Below, one piece after another: positions 22,064 to 33,281 of a DNA stretch of 64,000 nt. The translations under genes were made by a program, and so were the position numbers. The notes below the pieces were generated by a model. That model had not been told where the DNA came from, made no database searches, and saw only the letters and a list, made by a program, of their open reading frames with translations. Every line of letters begins with the position of its first letter. The stretch's first letter is position 1. The stretch covers positions 4,689,747-4,753,746 of the forward strand of contig NC_079488.1 of NCBI RefSeq assembly GCF_020520425.1. The letters run 5' to 3'. The stretch comes from Spinacia oleracea. Its lineage: Eukaryota; Streptophyta; Magnoliopsida; Caryophyllales; Amaranthaceae.

Positions 22064-22566
22064 CTTAGCATTTTCTTCGCAGAAACAATACTTAATACAA
22101 AGGATAACGTGAAATAAAGTAAACTAGTTCTTTTTAAAAAAAATACTATTCAAAAATCGGTGTCTATATAAGCATATAATATCTCATCAGAGTCATCACA
22201 CTAATAATTGGAAAAAAAAATTGCCTTATTAGTCATCGAACCCACTACTTCTCTTTAAAACTATGAAATACAAATTAAGAGAATACTTAGTATAATTCGA
22301 GTTGTTCTAATTTTCTTTATTGGACATGTAAAACTCTCATTAAGGTAACGTCTTTATTCGATCATTTTAAATATTTGTATATATAATGAAGTATAAGAAA
22401 TTGTCCATGAGTACATTCATATACGATCAGATCAAACACTCAGAAAATCAAACTAGATCAAGTGAAAAGAACACAGATTCTTATTCTCTTCTTCGCCCTT
22501 GTGCCTCATTCGCTAAAACATAAAAAATTTAAAAAATTAACCAAAAACCAAAATAGAAACCCTTTC
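22064..22566. other. Intergenic region upstream of cytidine deaminase
   Basis: This is AT-rich sequence between the gypsy LTR and the deaminase promoter. No gene, repeat or element termini are seen. Confidence 0.4.
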
Positions 22567-22573
22567 TATAAAA
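22567..22573 (+). promoter_or_regulatory. Candidate TATA box of the cytidine deaminase gene
   Basis: The sequence tataaaa sits 150 bp upstream of the ATG. It is followed by CT-rich sequence typical of plant 5' leaders. This is a positional inference only. Confidence 0.5.
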
Positions 22574-22716
22574 TGCCTACACTGTACTCATATCCTTCCC
22601 TCTAATTTCCTCGAAAACACAACCACTCTATCTCTCTCAACACTCTTCCTCGTTGCACAAACACATCTCCCACTTTTTTTTTATCGAAAGAACACCAAAC
22701 CCAGAAACCCAGAAAA

Positions 22717-23712
22717 ATGGACCACCACCTCAAATTTGTGATCAGTGCATCAGAAGCAGAAACAATGGCCAAACAACAAGGCTTTAAATCAGTCCTCAAC
22801 CTCCTCCCATTCATCGCAAAATCCTCTAAAAAACTCGCCCGCCGTCCTATCTCCGGCTTCTCCGTCGCCGCCGTAGGCTTAGCTTCCGACGGCCGTATCT
22901 TCATCGGTGTAAACGTCGAATTCCCAGGATTACCCCTCCACCACTCTATCCACGCCGAGCAATTCCTCATCACCAATCTCTCTCTCCACCACCACCACCA
23001 CCAACCCTATATCAAAAACGTCGTCGTCACCGCCTACCCTTGCGGACATTGCCGTCAATTCCTCCAAGAAATCAGGGATGCACCAGAAATCCAGATCTTC
23101 GTTCTAAAATCTGATAAATCGGATTGCCCAGATGATGAATTAGATCAATTTATGCCGTTATCTTACTTTCTACCTCACAGATTTGGCCCGGATGATTTAC
23201 TGGATAAAGACGTTCCTCTAATTCTGGAGAATCGCGATAACAATCTGGTTCTCCTCGATCGTGAAAATAATGTTGAAAATGGTGGATTGTGTAATGGATT
23301 TTCGAAGTCTGAAGAAAGGGGGGTTGTTTTAGCAGCATTAGAGGCGGCGAATAAGTCTCACGCGCCGTACAGCGGGTGTCCGTCTGGGATGGCGTTGATC
23401 GATAAGGATGGAGTTATCTACAAGGGTAGTTACATGGAGTCTGCGGCTTATAACCCGAGTATGGGACCCGCACAAGCCGCCATTATCGCTTATATGGCGG
23501 CGGCGGCAGAAGGCGGCGAAGGTGGTGGTGATTATGAAAGGATTGTGGGTGCTGTGTTGGTTGAAGTTGAAGGTGCTGTTGTTAGACAAGAAGAGACTGT
23601 GAGATTGTTTCTGAATGCTGTTATACCAAAATGTGAATTTCATGTGTTTCATTGCCAGAAATCAGGTTCTGGTAATGTGATAGGTAAAGGGAATCAAATT
23701 GTTCAAAAATGA
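22717..23712 (+). CDS. CDA1: Cytidine deaminase
   Basis: This intronless gene encodes 331 residues. The enzyme hydrolyses cytidine and deoxycytidine to uridine and deoxyuridine with release of ammonia, in pyrimidine salvage, probably in the cytosol. The N-terminal catalytic domain has HAE at 79-81 (zinc ligand His79, proton shuttle Glu81) and PCGHC at 108-112 (zinc ligands Cys109 and Cys112). The stretches CRQFLQEIRDAPEI and FLPHRFGPDDLL are hallmarks of the two-domain, homodimeric CDA type. The second domain (about 204-315) retains the fold signature APYSG and a glycine-rich segment but lacks the zinc-binding residues, as usual for this family. It is slightly longer than Arabidopsis CDA1 because of a histidine run (91-95) and an acidic/asparagine linker (182-190). 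The first ATG sits in an adenine-rich context (gaaaaatgg). Its 3' flank is duplicated at 37559. Confidence 0.95.
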   Translation: MDHHLKFVISASEAETMAKQQGFKSVLNLLPFIAKSSKKLARRPISGFSVAAVGLASDGRIFIGVNVEFPGLPLHHSIHAEQFLITNLSLHHHHHQPYIKNVVVTAYPCGHCRQFLQEIRDAPEIQIFVLKSDKSDCPDDELDQFMPLSYFLPHRFGPDDLLDKDVPLILENRDNNLVLLDRENNVENGGLCNGFSKSEERGVVLAALEAANKSHAPYSGCPSGMALIDKDGVIYKGSYMESAAYNPSMGPAQAAIIAYMAAAAEGGEGGGDYERIVGAVLVEVEGAVVRQEETVRLFLNAVIPKCEFHVFHCQKSGSGNVIGKGNQIVQK

Positions 23713-23944
23713 TTTCATGAAATCGATTGTTTGTAATAATTCTGATGATTATTCATATATTATGATCATTGTGTATAGAAAATTGATATAAATGGTACTT
23801 TGATTTGTTGTGTCTCTAAATAATGGGTGATTTGATTGGGTATTTGTTTATCTTAACTTGATTGTCTGGTTTTTGCCCTTTGATTAGGCTAAAAGGTTCA
23901 AAACTTTCATGTAAGCAAAGTTGTTTGGTGATTTGAGTTGATCA

Positions 23945-23962
23945 GCATATTTGATTTGAGCT

Positions 23963-23996
<34 letters not shown>

Positions 23997-24009
23997 CATA
24001 TCTGATTTG
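23945..24009 (+). mobile_element. Minimal poly(A) insertion flanked by 14-bp direct repeats
   Basis: gcatatttgatttg (23945-23958) and gcatatctgatttg (23996-24009) flank only agctgc plus about 31 adenines. This has the form of a severely 5'-truncated LINE- or SINE-type retroposition, with target duplication and tail. The same arrangement with a shorter, interrupted A-tract is present at about 37785-37832, so the event predates the duplication. Confidence 0.6.
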
Positions 24010-24883
24010 TACTAAAATAGTGCTGTTACATTAAAAAGCTGACCCATCTTGGCCTCATTGTGACTTGGGCTAGAAAGTCGAGTCTCGTCAGTAGCGAAAT
24101 GTTTGAGAAGGGCTAAGCCTAGACCCATTTCTTTGTCTTTTCATATAAAAAGAAAATGTGCTTAGTTGAGCTGATTACCTTGTGACAGGTGTTGGTTCAG
24201 TAAGATCTATTATTCTAACCTAATAAAATTAAAAAGATCTTGGCCTTATTATAACGAAAGGAGCAGCCCGACTGCTAGATATGTTTGGGACGGGGGCTTA
24301 GAACTGATTTGATCATAGGGTCAACCTCAAATGGCTCGAATTGAAATTTACGCGACCAAAAATCACTTGTTCTACGGATTTTCATAAACTAAACTGGATC
24401 ACAAACTTATTATTGGAATCGATAGGATAAAACATCGAATATAGCTCGAACATGTTCTATTTCAAATGATCAATTTGTCATCACTGTAAACGATAAGCAC
24501 AAAGAGATCACTACATGATTGACTGAACTAGCTTAGTTGATATCCATATAGCAACCACTAGATAATTCCTATAGAAATGATGACTAGATTGTTTATGTGT
24601 TGTTAGTGGCCACGTGGCCCACGACCCACGGCTAATCGCAGTCGTACACGTATTAAAGCCTTGAAGTTGTTGGCTTAGGAGAAAAACGTTGGGGCAACAA
24701 TAATGGTTGTGCAAAATTAACCATAATCACAGATCTTTTTGTTTTCTTAAATAGTAGAGTGATCTTACTGTTGTATTCAAGGTATGAAGCCGCTAAAGCA
24801 AAACTTTTTGGTACTTCCCATTAAGCTCAGTGAGGCGGCATGATGTGAAGTGTGAGCAAACACATCACACCGCCAAACATGTA

Positions 24884-25024
24884 CCCTTTCTTTAAAAAAG
24901 AGTACAATTTCATTTTTAAAAAAAGAGTACCATTTCGATAAAAACATGTACAATTTCGTTAAAAAGAGTACAATTTCATTAAAAACAGAGTACCATTTCG
25001 ATTAAAATATGTACCATTTCATTG
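24884..25024. repeat. About 24-bp AT-rich tandem repeat
   Basis: Five to six units of the type agagtacaatttcattaaaa alternate acaatttc with accatttc. The repeat is not coding. Confidence 0.8.
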
Positions 25025-26125
25025 TAATAGAGGATACGTACTTCCTAGGAGTCCAGGCGATACGTACTTCCAAAGATTTATTTTTGTGTCAGAAAAAATA
25101 TTCATAATTTACTTATGAAATTCCATCTGCACACTGCTAAACCTGTGCGTACCCCTCTTCCTAGTCATACCACACTTTCATCATTGTTGACTATAAATAG
25201 GCTGATGTAGATGACTAGACATGCATATTCTCAAAGACAACTTGGTTTTAGATAAATAACATGATCCAGCCACCACCTCATCTCAAGTTATTTAACAAAA
25301 AAAAAAAACATGCATATTTTGATAACTTGTTTCAAATCAAATGAAGCTTTTTCAATATGAAATTATTCGTTTTTTATGCTTTGTTTTGAACTAGAGTTAG
25401 GATTGTGTCAATTCTAAGTGAACTCATTTAATCAAGTCGTATAAAATAAACACAAAGAGGTAAATCTGATGATGTTCTTTTTTAGTTGCGATTCTGTATC
25501 ACACGTTATTAGAGCTGTCAGTTCTCAACCCGAGCTCAGAAAGTCGGGATGTATCTTGTAGAAATTTGTATCCGGTTCTCCACCCTCAATATCCTAGACT
25601 CAACCGTATCACAAGGTTCCAAAAACAGAAGATTAGCGATCATGTATCACACGTTACAAAGGCTGTCAATCTTCAACCCGAATCGTTGAATCCGTGGGTT
25701 AGTCGGATGATCGGATAAAACCCGAACCGTTAAACTTTCCTGTTATCCTTAAACTAACAAATTTATTAAAATACCCTTAAACTTTCCTATCATCTCCTCC
25801 TTAATTCCACCAAGTGACATTATATACAAAGTGGTCAGTGTTTCTCGTGATAGTGAAGGTTCGACTGCAAGAGAGTAGTTGGTTTAGTTCTACCCTCCTC
25901 CTGGATAGGATGCAAGTTAGTGTTTGGTTTTGTCAGGTTTAAGGGAGGGGTAGTTTTTGGTAATCTTAGTCAGGGTAGTTTAATTGTTAATATTTTGCAG
26001 TTAACGGGCTACAAGTTTTTGGGGTTTGCCCGATTATCTTTTGTAAAATGCTTAAATGTTGATATCCTAGTAATATAATGTTCTCCTTTTGCGCGTAAAA
26101 AAAATAAACTACTCTTTGCTAAACA

Positions 26126-26451
26126 TCTATACTATATATTAAAAGGCGTTTCTAAATAAGTTATGTGCCACGTGGCGCTCTGTTTGTGAATATTTCATTT
26201 CACATAAACTTCATATATTTAAAAATTTAGAAATGGAGCATGTATAAGATTCGAACCCACGACTTCACGTTTAAACAATGAAGTGTTTACCATTGAGCTA
26301 TAACACATTACATGCTTCCATTGTAAAAAAAAATATACTAATAAATGTAATAAAAATGAATTGATTAATAATATTTTCAAAATACGAAATAAGAATAATA
26401 TAAATGTTACTAATGCAGTAACCCGGGGCATCGCCCGGGCCTAAAAACTAG
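26126..26451 (+). mobile_element. Short non-autonomous Helitron
   Basis: The element starts TCTATACTATATATTAAAAG. It ends with a short GC-rich hairpin (acccggggcatcgcccgggc) followed by CTAAAAACTAG, with A on the left and T on the right, as expected for A-T Helitron insertion. The paralogous copy B near 29400 joins the two flanks (taaac, then ttctttaatt) with no insertion. It is 326 bp long and encodes no Rep/helicase. Confidence 0.88.
26249..26300 (-). other. tRNA-like A-box/B-box fragment in Helitron
   Basis: On the minus strand TAGCTCAATGGTA (A-box-like, 26288-26300) is followed about 30 bases later by GTGGGTTCGAATC (B-box-like, 26249-26261), with a cttca/tgaag pair between. The acceptor stem does not pair well, so this is a tRNA-derived relic rather than a tRNA gene. 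It could retain Pol III promoter character. Confidence 0.55.
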
Positions 26452-27020
26452 TTCTTTAATTAAATACGGATTACGTATTATAATTTATAAGAAAATTATA
26501 AATGTAGGTTATATCCTTGATATGTTACCATTTGTGACATTTTTTTGAACAATTAAGGTGTGAATGAATTAAGGTGTTACTACGATAAGACAACGAAATT
26601 ACCTTCCAAAAAAGCATGATTCAATGATTTTGACCCTATATTAAAACAATTAAATCGTGCTTTCATAGAAGTTAATTAAATAGATTCACCTAGTATACTT
26701 GTTATTGTTCACAACTCAAAAATTCAAATAAAGTATGACAAAAATGGTGACATGTCAATGTTCTGGCTTTCAATTTTACTGTGCAATATATATTTAGTCA
26801 AGAGTGTTTAGAAATATATTATTTTAAACACCCCTAATTAAATTTAGTACACATAAAATTGTAACGAAATAATAAAAGTGTAGGTCAGAACATTGATATG
26901 TTACCATTTATGTCATTTTTTCTTTGAACTTTTTAGTTGTGAACAATAAATAACAAGTATTACTTGGTGAATCAATATAATTAGCTTCTATCAAAGCACG
27001 ATTTAAGTGTTTTAATACTT

Positions 27021-28230
27021 GGGTTGTTCAAGATTATATCTAAATTTGATGTTGTGATTTAAAAGTTTCTTAAATTGGTAATGAGAATTACATAGATGAT
27101 TGTTGGGTTTGTGAGACGCCGAGGTTTGGAATTGAATTTGAATCTATTTTGGTACCCTCTTAGGTAAAAACCTAAGATATCTACCTTTAGAATTGGAATT
27201 GTAGATTTCGGTTTCCATATTACTCCGTAAGAAAGAATTGGAATTGGAATGTAATTGCAATTTTAATTGTTTGTTTTTTTAAAAATCATATTACATTTAA
27301 AGTTAGTTAGTTCTGTGTATAGAGCTTCTTCTAGCCTGGCTAACTAAATATCTTCTTCTTCTTCTTCTTCAAGCTTCTAACTACTTAATAATAATAAACT
27401 ACAAAGCCAGTCTTATTCTTAAAGAGATGGTGTCGGATGCATAAACCGAGAGTCTATCTCATGCGACCATCCTCATACTGATACTCCGGCTTTATAGTTT
27501 TCCTTTGATCTCAGAGTCTGTTTTGGGGCTTGCATAAAGATGCCCCGGCCTTAGAGGGTGGGTGCTGGTGGGGAGTTGTCAAGTGTAGGCAGCATGACCC
27601 TTGCTATAAGCCTATAACCGAGAGGTTATTGCAAATAAATGCAGGATATTAAAGAACTGTATAAGAATATTATTAGGGTACTATATAAAAATATGGTACT
27701 GTATAAAAATATTAAGAAAGACAGTTCCAGTGGAAGGCTTTCTGCGTTTTCTATAAACTAATTTCCTTTTATGTATGTATGGTACTATATAAAAATATTA
27801 TTGATTTATTTAATTTTTTTTATTATTATATAACGAGATATTGTCTTTCTTTCTGATTCATTTTATCATCCCCTGAGAAGGGTTTTAAGGTATTTTTGAT
27901 TTTTGATTTTTTCCCCCGGGTGTTAACTTTTCAGATTGTTAGATGCTGATTTTTTTTCCTATTTCTTTAGATTCTGGACCAGGAGGAAGGAATTGAGGTG
28001 AACAATGGAGCATTTGTTGATTCTGGGAAGATTGATTGCAAGGCTGTTTCTTTTTATATACGAATTCGGAAATTCTATTCTAAAAAATGTATTCGAATTA
28101 AATTGGAGTTGTCTGACTTTTTAGTTTTCTTTGATTACCTTAGTGGATTATCAAGTTTAGATACGTCAATTGTAACATAATAATTTTAATTTTTTTAATA
28201 CTTTTGTACGCATCGAGTGCATATAAGACT
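27021..28230. other. Intergenic, no gene seen
   Basis: This is AT-rich. It includes a (CTT)n microsatellite at about 27350-27372 and repeated ggtactatataaaaatat motifs at about 27670-27800. A short open frame at 27998-28180 has no recognisable domain and I do not call it. The right end, with gcatcgagtgcatataagactag, looks like a Helitron 3' terminus (CTAG at 28229-28232). Confidence 0.4.
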
Positions 28231-28233
28231 AGT

Positions 28234-28544
28234 TACTATATACTAAAAGAGACACCGGGAATGACACGTGTCAATTCCTAGTGCGATTTTTTCCCGCTAA
28301 AAATCACTTTCCCAAAAACGTGCATCTGTTTTTATTTTATTTTTATTCTCTACTTTTTTTTATAAACTATTTATGTACGGAAACGAAATTTGATTTATAA
28401 ATTATGGCAATAATAGATACGGCGTAATAATAAGTATTCTAAATTGGTAATATTTTAGTCAAATCGCTATATTAATAATGGAAAATATATCACTCAATAT
28501 TTTGGTCAAAGTACCATATTAGCATTATAAATATGCATATTAGT
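28234..28544 (+). mobile_element. Probable Helitron 5' end, truncated
   Basis: TACTATATACTAAAAGAGAC resembles the 5' end of the Helitron at 26126. It begins immediately after the CTAG-T of the preceding Helitron-like 3' end. No matching 3' terminus was found before copy B starts, so the extent is a guess. Confidence 0.4.
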
Positions 28545-28931
28545 AAATCTGATGAGGTTCTTTTTTAGTTCCGATCTTGTATCACACGTTACTAGGGATG
28601 TTAATTAGTTCTCAACCCAAGCTCAGGAAGTCAGGATGTACCTTGTAGAAACTTGTCTCCAGTTCTCCACCCTCAAGATCCTAGACTCAATCGTGTCACA
28701 AGATTCCAATATCGGAAGATTAGCGATCATGTATCACACGTTATAAGGGTTGTCAATCCTCAACCCGAATTGTTGAACCCATAAGTTAGTCGGACCGGTT
28801 AAAACCCGAACCATTAAACTTTCCTGATATCCTTAAACTAACAAATTTATTATAATACCCTTAAACTTTCCTATTGTCTCCTCCTTCCACAAGTGTCATT
28901 ATATAAAATCTAAACTACTCCTTATGACATA

Positions 28932-29259
28932 CTCCCTCCGTTCCGGAATACTCGACCCGGTTTGACCGGCACAGAGTTTAAGGGACTTGAATTGACTTAT
29001 TTAATTTAATAGGTAGTAGTTGATAGTGGGGAATTATTTTAATATAGTTAGTGGGAGGTGGGTTAAGATGTGGGGTTGGGGGAGAGTAGGGCTTGAATTT
29101 TTAATTATTTTTTGTATGGAGTAGGGGGTAGGTGGGTTAATAGGGGTGGAGTGAGAAATAATATAATATTGTTAGACTATTTCCATTTTTAGAAACAGGT
29201 CAAGTATTAAAGGACGGCCCGATAAGGAAAACAGGTCAAGTATTACGGGACGGAGGGAA
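28932..29259. mobile_element. Stowaway (Tc1/mariner) MITE
   Basis: Terminal inverted repeats CTCCCTCCGTTCCGGAATAC and its complement at the right (tattacgggacggagggaa) are flanked by TA on both sides (28930-28931 and 29260-29261). It is 328 bp. It is absent from copies A and C. Confidence 0.92.
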
Positions 29260-29445
29260 TATACATTTGAATCAATTTTATTAATATAAAAGAAAGACCA
29301 TAGATAATATTTAGTGAATATATATTTATCATTCTAATCAAGGTTGTTAGGATTAATTGAGACCTCATTTTTCTTATGACAAATATAAACACTATATTTC
29401 TAAACGTTCTTTAATTAAATACGGAGTACGTATTATAATTATAAG

Positions 29446-30122
29446 AAAATTATAAATGTAGGTTAGATCCTTGATATGTTACCATTTGTGACATTTTTTT
29501 GAACAATTAAGGTGTGAATGAATTCACAAGTGTTACCACGATAAGACACTGAAATTACCTTCCAAAAAAGCATGATTCAATGATTTTGACCCTTTATTAA
29601 AACAATTAAATCGTCATTTCATAGAAGCTAATTAAATTGATTCACCTAGTATACTTGTTAGTTATTGTTCACAACTCAAAAATTCAAAGGAAATATGACA
29701 AAAATGGTGACATGTCAATGTTCTGGCTTTCAATTTTACTGTGTAATATATATTTAGTCAAGAGTGTTTAGAAATATATTATTTTAAACACCCCTAATTA
29801 AATTTAGTACACAAATAAAATTGTAACGAAATAATAAAAGTGTAGGTCAGAACATTGATATGTTACCATTTATTTCATTTTTTCTTTGAACTTTTTAGTT
29901 GTGAACAATAACTAACAAGTATTACCAGGTGAATCAATATAATTAGCTTATACGGAGTATGAAAGTACGATTTAAGTGTTTTAATATAGGGTCAAAATCA
30001 TTGAATCATGCCTTTTTGAAAGGTAATTTCGTTGCCTTATCATAGTAACACTTGTTACTTCATTCACACCTTTATTGTTCAAAAAAATGGTCACATATCA
30101 AGGTTCTATCCTACATTTATAC
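29446..30122. mobile_element. Palindromic foldback element
   Basis: The left arm 29446-29740 recurs as its reverse complement at about 29840-30122. The outer arm has ccttgatatgttaccattt, ttaaggtgtgaatgaa and ccaaaaaagcatgattcaat, each found inverted at 29985-30110. The inner arm (gattcacctagtatacttgt and following) is inverted at 29840-29960. The loop is about 100 bases. A truncated copy is at about 26485-27010, and a copy with two insertions in its loop spans about 39626-42925. It has no coding capacity. The class is uncertain. Confidence 0.8.
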
Positions 30123-30679
30123 TTTACATGCAAACCACCTGGAAAAAAAATCATATGAATTAAAAATATGAATAGATACTAACCGAATTCAAACATACCT
30201 ATCTTCGAGGGTGAATTGAATTACCATTGCACTAAAGTTGAATTTGCTCCACTGAGTACACACAACCTTGAGACAATCAACCTCCATAGATCAGATACAC
30301 GATACTTAAGAAACAAGTATATGTAAATGTATTTGAAATAATTTCAGGAGATAGATTATTTTTCCTGTATGTTTATTTGTCGAAGGCAATAGTCTTTATA
30401 AAGGAAAAGGTTGACCATAAAATCGGAAGGAAATCATTTTTTCCTAAATTAAAAACATAAAAGAAGGAATCAAAGAGGAATTAAATAGTGAAGATTATGG
30501 AAAATAATCCTTAAAAAATAGAAAATCATGAAAAATAGTCGGCTATCGTTTTAAGGAAAAAAACTAGTTATTAGGTGTGAGGGGGTCGAAAAGAGCGTTT
30601 TCCGCCCTTTTGAAATGGTGTCTCTAGCTCACAAAGTTTTTATTGAGAATGCACACCATGCCAGCTAGACTAAGTCACA

Positions 30680-31340
30680 TGTTAATATTAGTGTAGCTTT
30701 ATTCTTTTCTTTTCTGTTATTTGCATAGGATCCCAAACCTTGATTGATCCAGGTTGATATTGTTTTTTTTCCTTTGTGTTGATCTCGTCCTTTTGTAAAA
30801 CTAAGGTTTAGAAGAATAGGGTTTAAGCTTCTCCCCTTGTATATATAATCTAGGCAAGGCTTTGTGCCGCTTCGTAATAAACACGTAACACATTACAGTA
30901 AACAATATTACGATATTACAGAAAGAGAGATTGAAATCTGGAATTATTCTTCCAGTAGAAAACTGAAATCAAGTTTTGAAAACTTCTTTATAGTATCTGA
31001 TCATGGAGTTTGAAAGATCCCAGAAAGAAGAAAAGTTTTCTAAAGACTTGTTCTTGATAAACCAGAAACAAAAAAATCCAAGCTTTCTTTTTCAAAACAA
31101 CAATGGCACCAGCAACTGAAACCCCCACACTGAACCCTTAAAAAGATACTCTTTTTATTGTTGTGAATGAAAGAGCTTTCACACCGCTGGGAACATCATC
31201 TTTGAAGGAAACAATTTCTTAAACTACAGCAGAAGTATCAAGATTTATCTTGGTGCTAAGAACAAACCGGTGTTCATGAAAGGAAAGTATCCAAAACCTG
31301 CAGAAGGTGTAGATGAAATACAGAAATGGGTTAGAGCTAT
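30680..31340 (+). mobile_element. 5' fragment of a plus-strand copia element E (LTR, PBS, start of gag)
   Basis: The putative LTR is about 30680-30990, with TATA (tatatataat, 30839-30848) and an aataaa at about 30873. Next comes a degenerate primer site (tagtatctgatc at 30991, compare TGGTATCAGAGC). The ATG at 31103 opens a gag-like frame with stops and a frameshift. After the shift the stretch NYSRSIKIYLGAKNKPVF and then QKWVRAI matches the N-terminal gag of many copia elements. The element breaks off at about 31340, where the opposite-strand copia D begins. Confidence 0.65.
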
Positions 31341-31917
31341 TGTCACAATATAGAGCTATTGGTCCTTTAATGGAGGGGACTACACCAAGTTCACCTATGA
31401 ACTTCCTTAGCCAAATAGCTTCCTTTGCTGCTTCATGTGCAACCCTGTAATCCGCTTCAGTTGTAGAATCCGCAATGGTGCTCTGTTTATCACTTTTCCA
31501 GCTTACTGCACCTCCGTTGAGGCAGAAGACAAACCCAGACTGTGATCTGAAATCATCTTTGTTGGTTTGGAAACTTGCGTCCGTATAGCCTTTAACAATT
31601 AATTCATCACCTCCACCATAGACCAGGAAATCATCTTTGTGCCTTTTCATGTACTTCAGAATATTCTTGGCATCAATCCAATGTGCCTCTCCTGGGTCTG
31701 ACTAGTATCTGCTCGTAGCACTGAGTGCTTACGCAACATCCGGGCGTGTACATATCATAGCATACATTATTGAACCACTCAATGATGCATATGGAATCCC
31801 ACTCATTCGTCTACGCTCATCCAGTGTTTTTGGGCATTGAGTCTTGCTTAGAGTCATTCCATGAGACATGGGTAGGTAGCCTCGCTTGGAGTCTGCCAAA
31901 TTGAACCTTTCAAGCAC

Positions 31918-31952
<35 letters not shown>

Positions 31953-33281
31953 GTGTGTGTGTGTTGACTAAGTCCAATCATCCTTTTAGATCTATCTCTG
32001 TAGATCTTGATGCCCAGTATGTACTGTGCTTCTCCTAGATCTTTCATAAAAAAATATTTCCCTAGCCAAATCTTGACAGAGTTCAACATAGGAATGTCAT
32101 TTCCAATAAGTAATATGTCGTCGACATATAATACTAGAAAAGCAGTTTTGCTCCCACTGGCCTTCTTGTATACATAAGATTCGTCTGCGTTCTTAACGAA
32201 GCCAAAGTCACTGACTGCTTCATCAAAACGTATATTCCAGCTCCTTAATGCTTGCTTTAATCCATAGATGGACTTCTTAAGCTTGCATACCTTTTTAGCA
32301 TTTTTTGGATCCTCAATACCCTCAGGTTGTGTCATAAACACAGTTTCTGTTAAAACGTCGTTTAAGAAAGCGGTTTTGACATCCATCTTCCATATTTCGT
32401 AATCGTAATATGCAGCGATTGCTAACATTATCCGAATAGACTTTAGCATTGCAACTGGTGAAAATGTTTCATCATAATCCACACCGTGGACTTGCCTGTA
32501 TCCTTTTGCAACCAATCTAGCTTTGAAAACTTCTAGTTTCCCATCCTTGTCCTTTTTCAGTTTGAAAACCCATTTTCTTCCTATGGCTTGGTAGCCATCT
32601 GGTAAATCGACCAAATACCAAACTTGGTTTTCAGGCATGGAGTCTAATTCAGATTGCATGGCTTCTTGCCACTGCTTGGAGCTAGGGCTCGTCATAGCTT
32701 GTTTGTAAGTCGCAGGTTCATCACTTTCCAGCAATAGAACTTCATGGCTCTCGTTCGTCAAAATACCTATGTATCTTTCCGGTTGAGACTTATATCTCTG
32801 CGATCTACGCAGGGTTACATTTCTAGTTGGTTCTTAATTCTCACCAGATGCTTCTAAAGATCTCTAAGTTTCAACCTGAATGTCATCTTGAACATTCTCT
32901 AGAGTTTGTTGTTCGACTCGAATTTATTCGAGGTCTACTTTTCTCCCACTTGTCATTTTGGAAATGTAATCTCTTTCCAAAAATATACCATCTCGAGCAA
33001 CAAACACCTTGTTCTCAGATGTATTGTATAAGTAATACCCCTTTTTTCCTTTGGGTAGCCCACAAGGATACATTTGTCTGATTTCGGTTGAAGTTTGTCT
33101 GAAATTATTCGTTTGACGTATACTTCACAACCCCAAATCTTAAGAAAAGACACATTTGGAGGCTTTCCAAACCATAACTCATATGGAGTCTTTTCGACAG
33201 CTTTAAACGGAGCATTATTTAGTGTGAATGCAGCCGTGTTTAGTGCATGTCCCCAAAATTCTATTGGAAGTTCGGTCTGAC
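31341..33281 (-). pseudogene. Copia RNase H, reverse transcriptase and integrase C-part (element D)
   Basis: RT is at about 31910-32761, with ARLVAKGYRQVHGVDYDETF, MDVKTAFLNDVL, CKLKKSIYGLKQALRSW and the catalytic LYVDDILLIGND. RNase H is at 31341-31720, with KGYTDASFQTNKDDFRSQSG, WKSDKQSTIADSTTEADY and the truncated ALYCDNSS. A TA/TG microsatellite at 31919-31962 sits in the coding region between RT and the connection domain and breaks the frame. Further stops occur between 32761 and 33281, where the late integrase region joins. Confidence 0.85.
31919..31962. repeat. (TA)n(TG)n microsatellite
   Basis: About fourteen TA units are followed by acatg and a short GT run, inside the copia pol frame. 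Confidence 0.9.

Larger units (their letters stand above)
23725..27020. repeat. Duplicated non-coding segment, copy A
   Basis: The deaminase 3' flank and following DNA recur in diverged form elsewhere. 23725-24440 matches 37559-38512, 25230-25800 matches 39010-39480, and 25460-27000 matches parts of 28545-30000. The copies differ by many small changes and by separate mobile insertions, so the duplication is not recent. I see no gene in this copy beyond the deaminase 3' end. Confidence 0.85.
28545..30625. repeat. Duplicated non-coding segment, copy B
   Basis: This parallels 25460-27000 of copy A and 39240-43410 of copy C, ending at the block near 30540-30625 that matches 43340-43410. It contains a Stowaway MITE and the complete foldback element. 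No gene was found. Confidence 0.8.
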
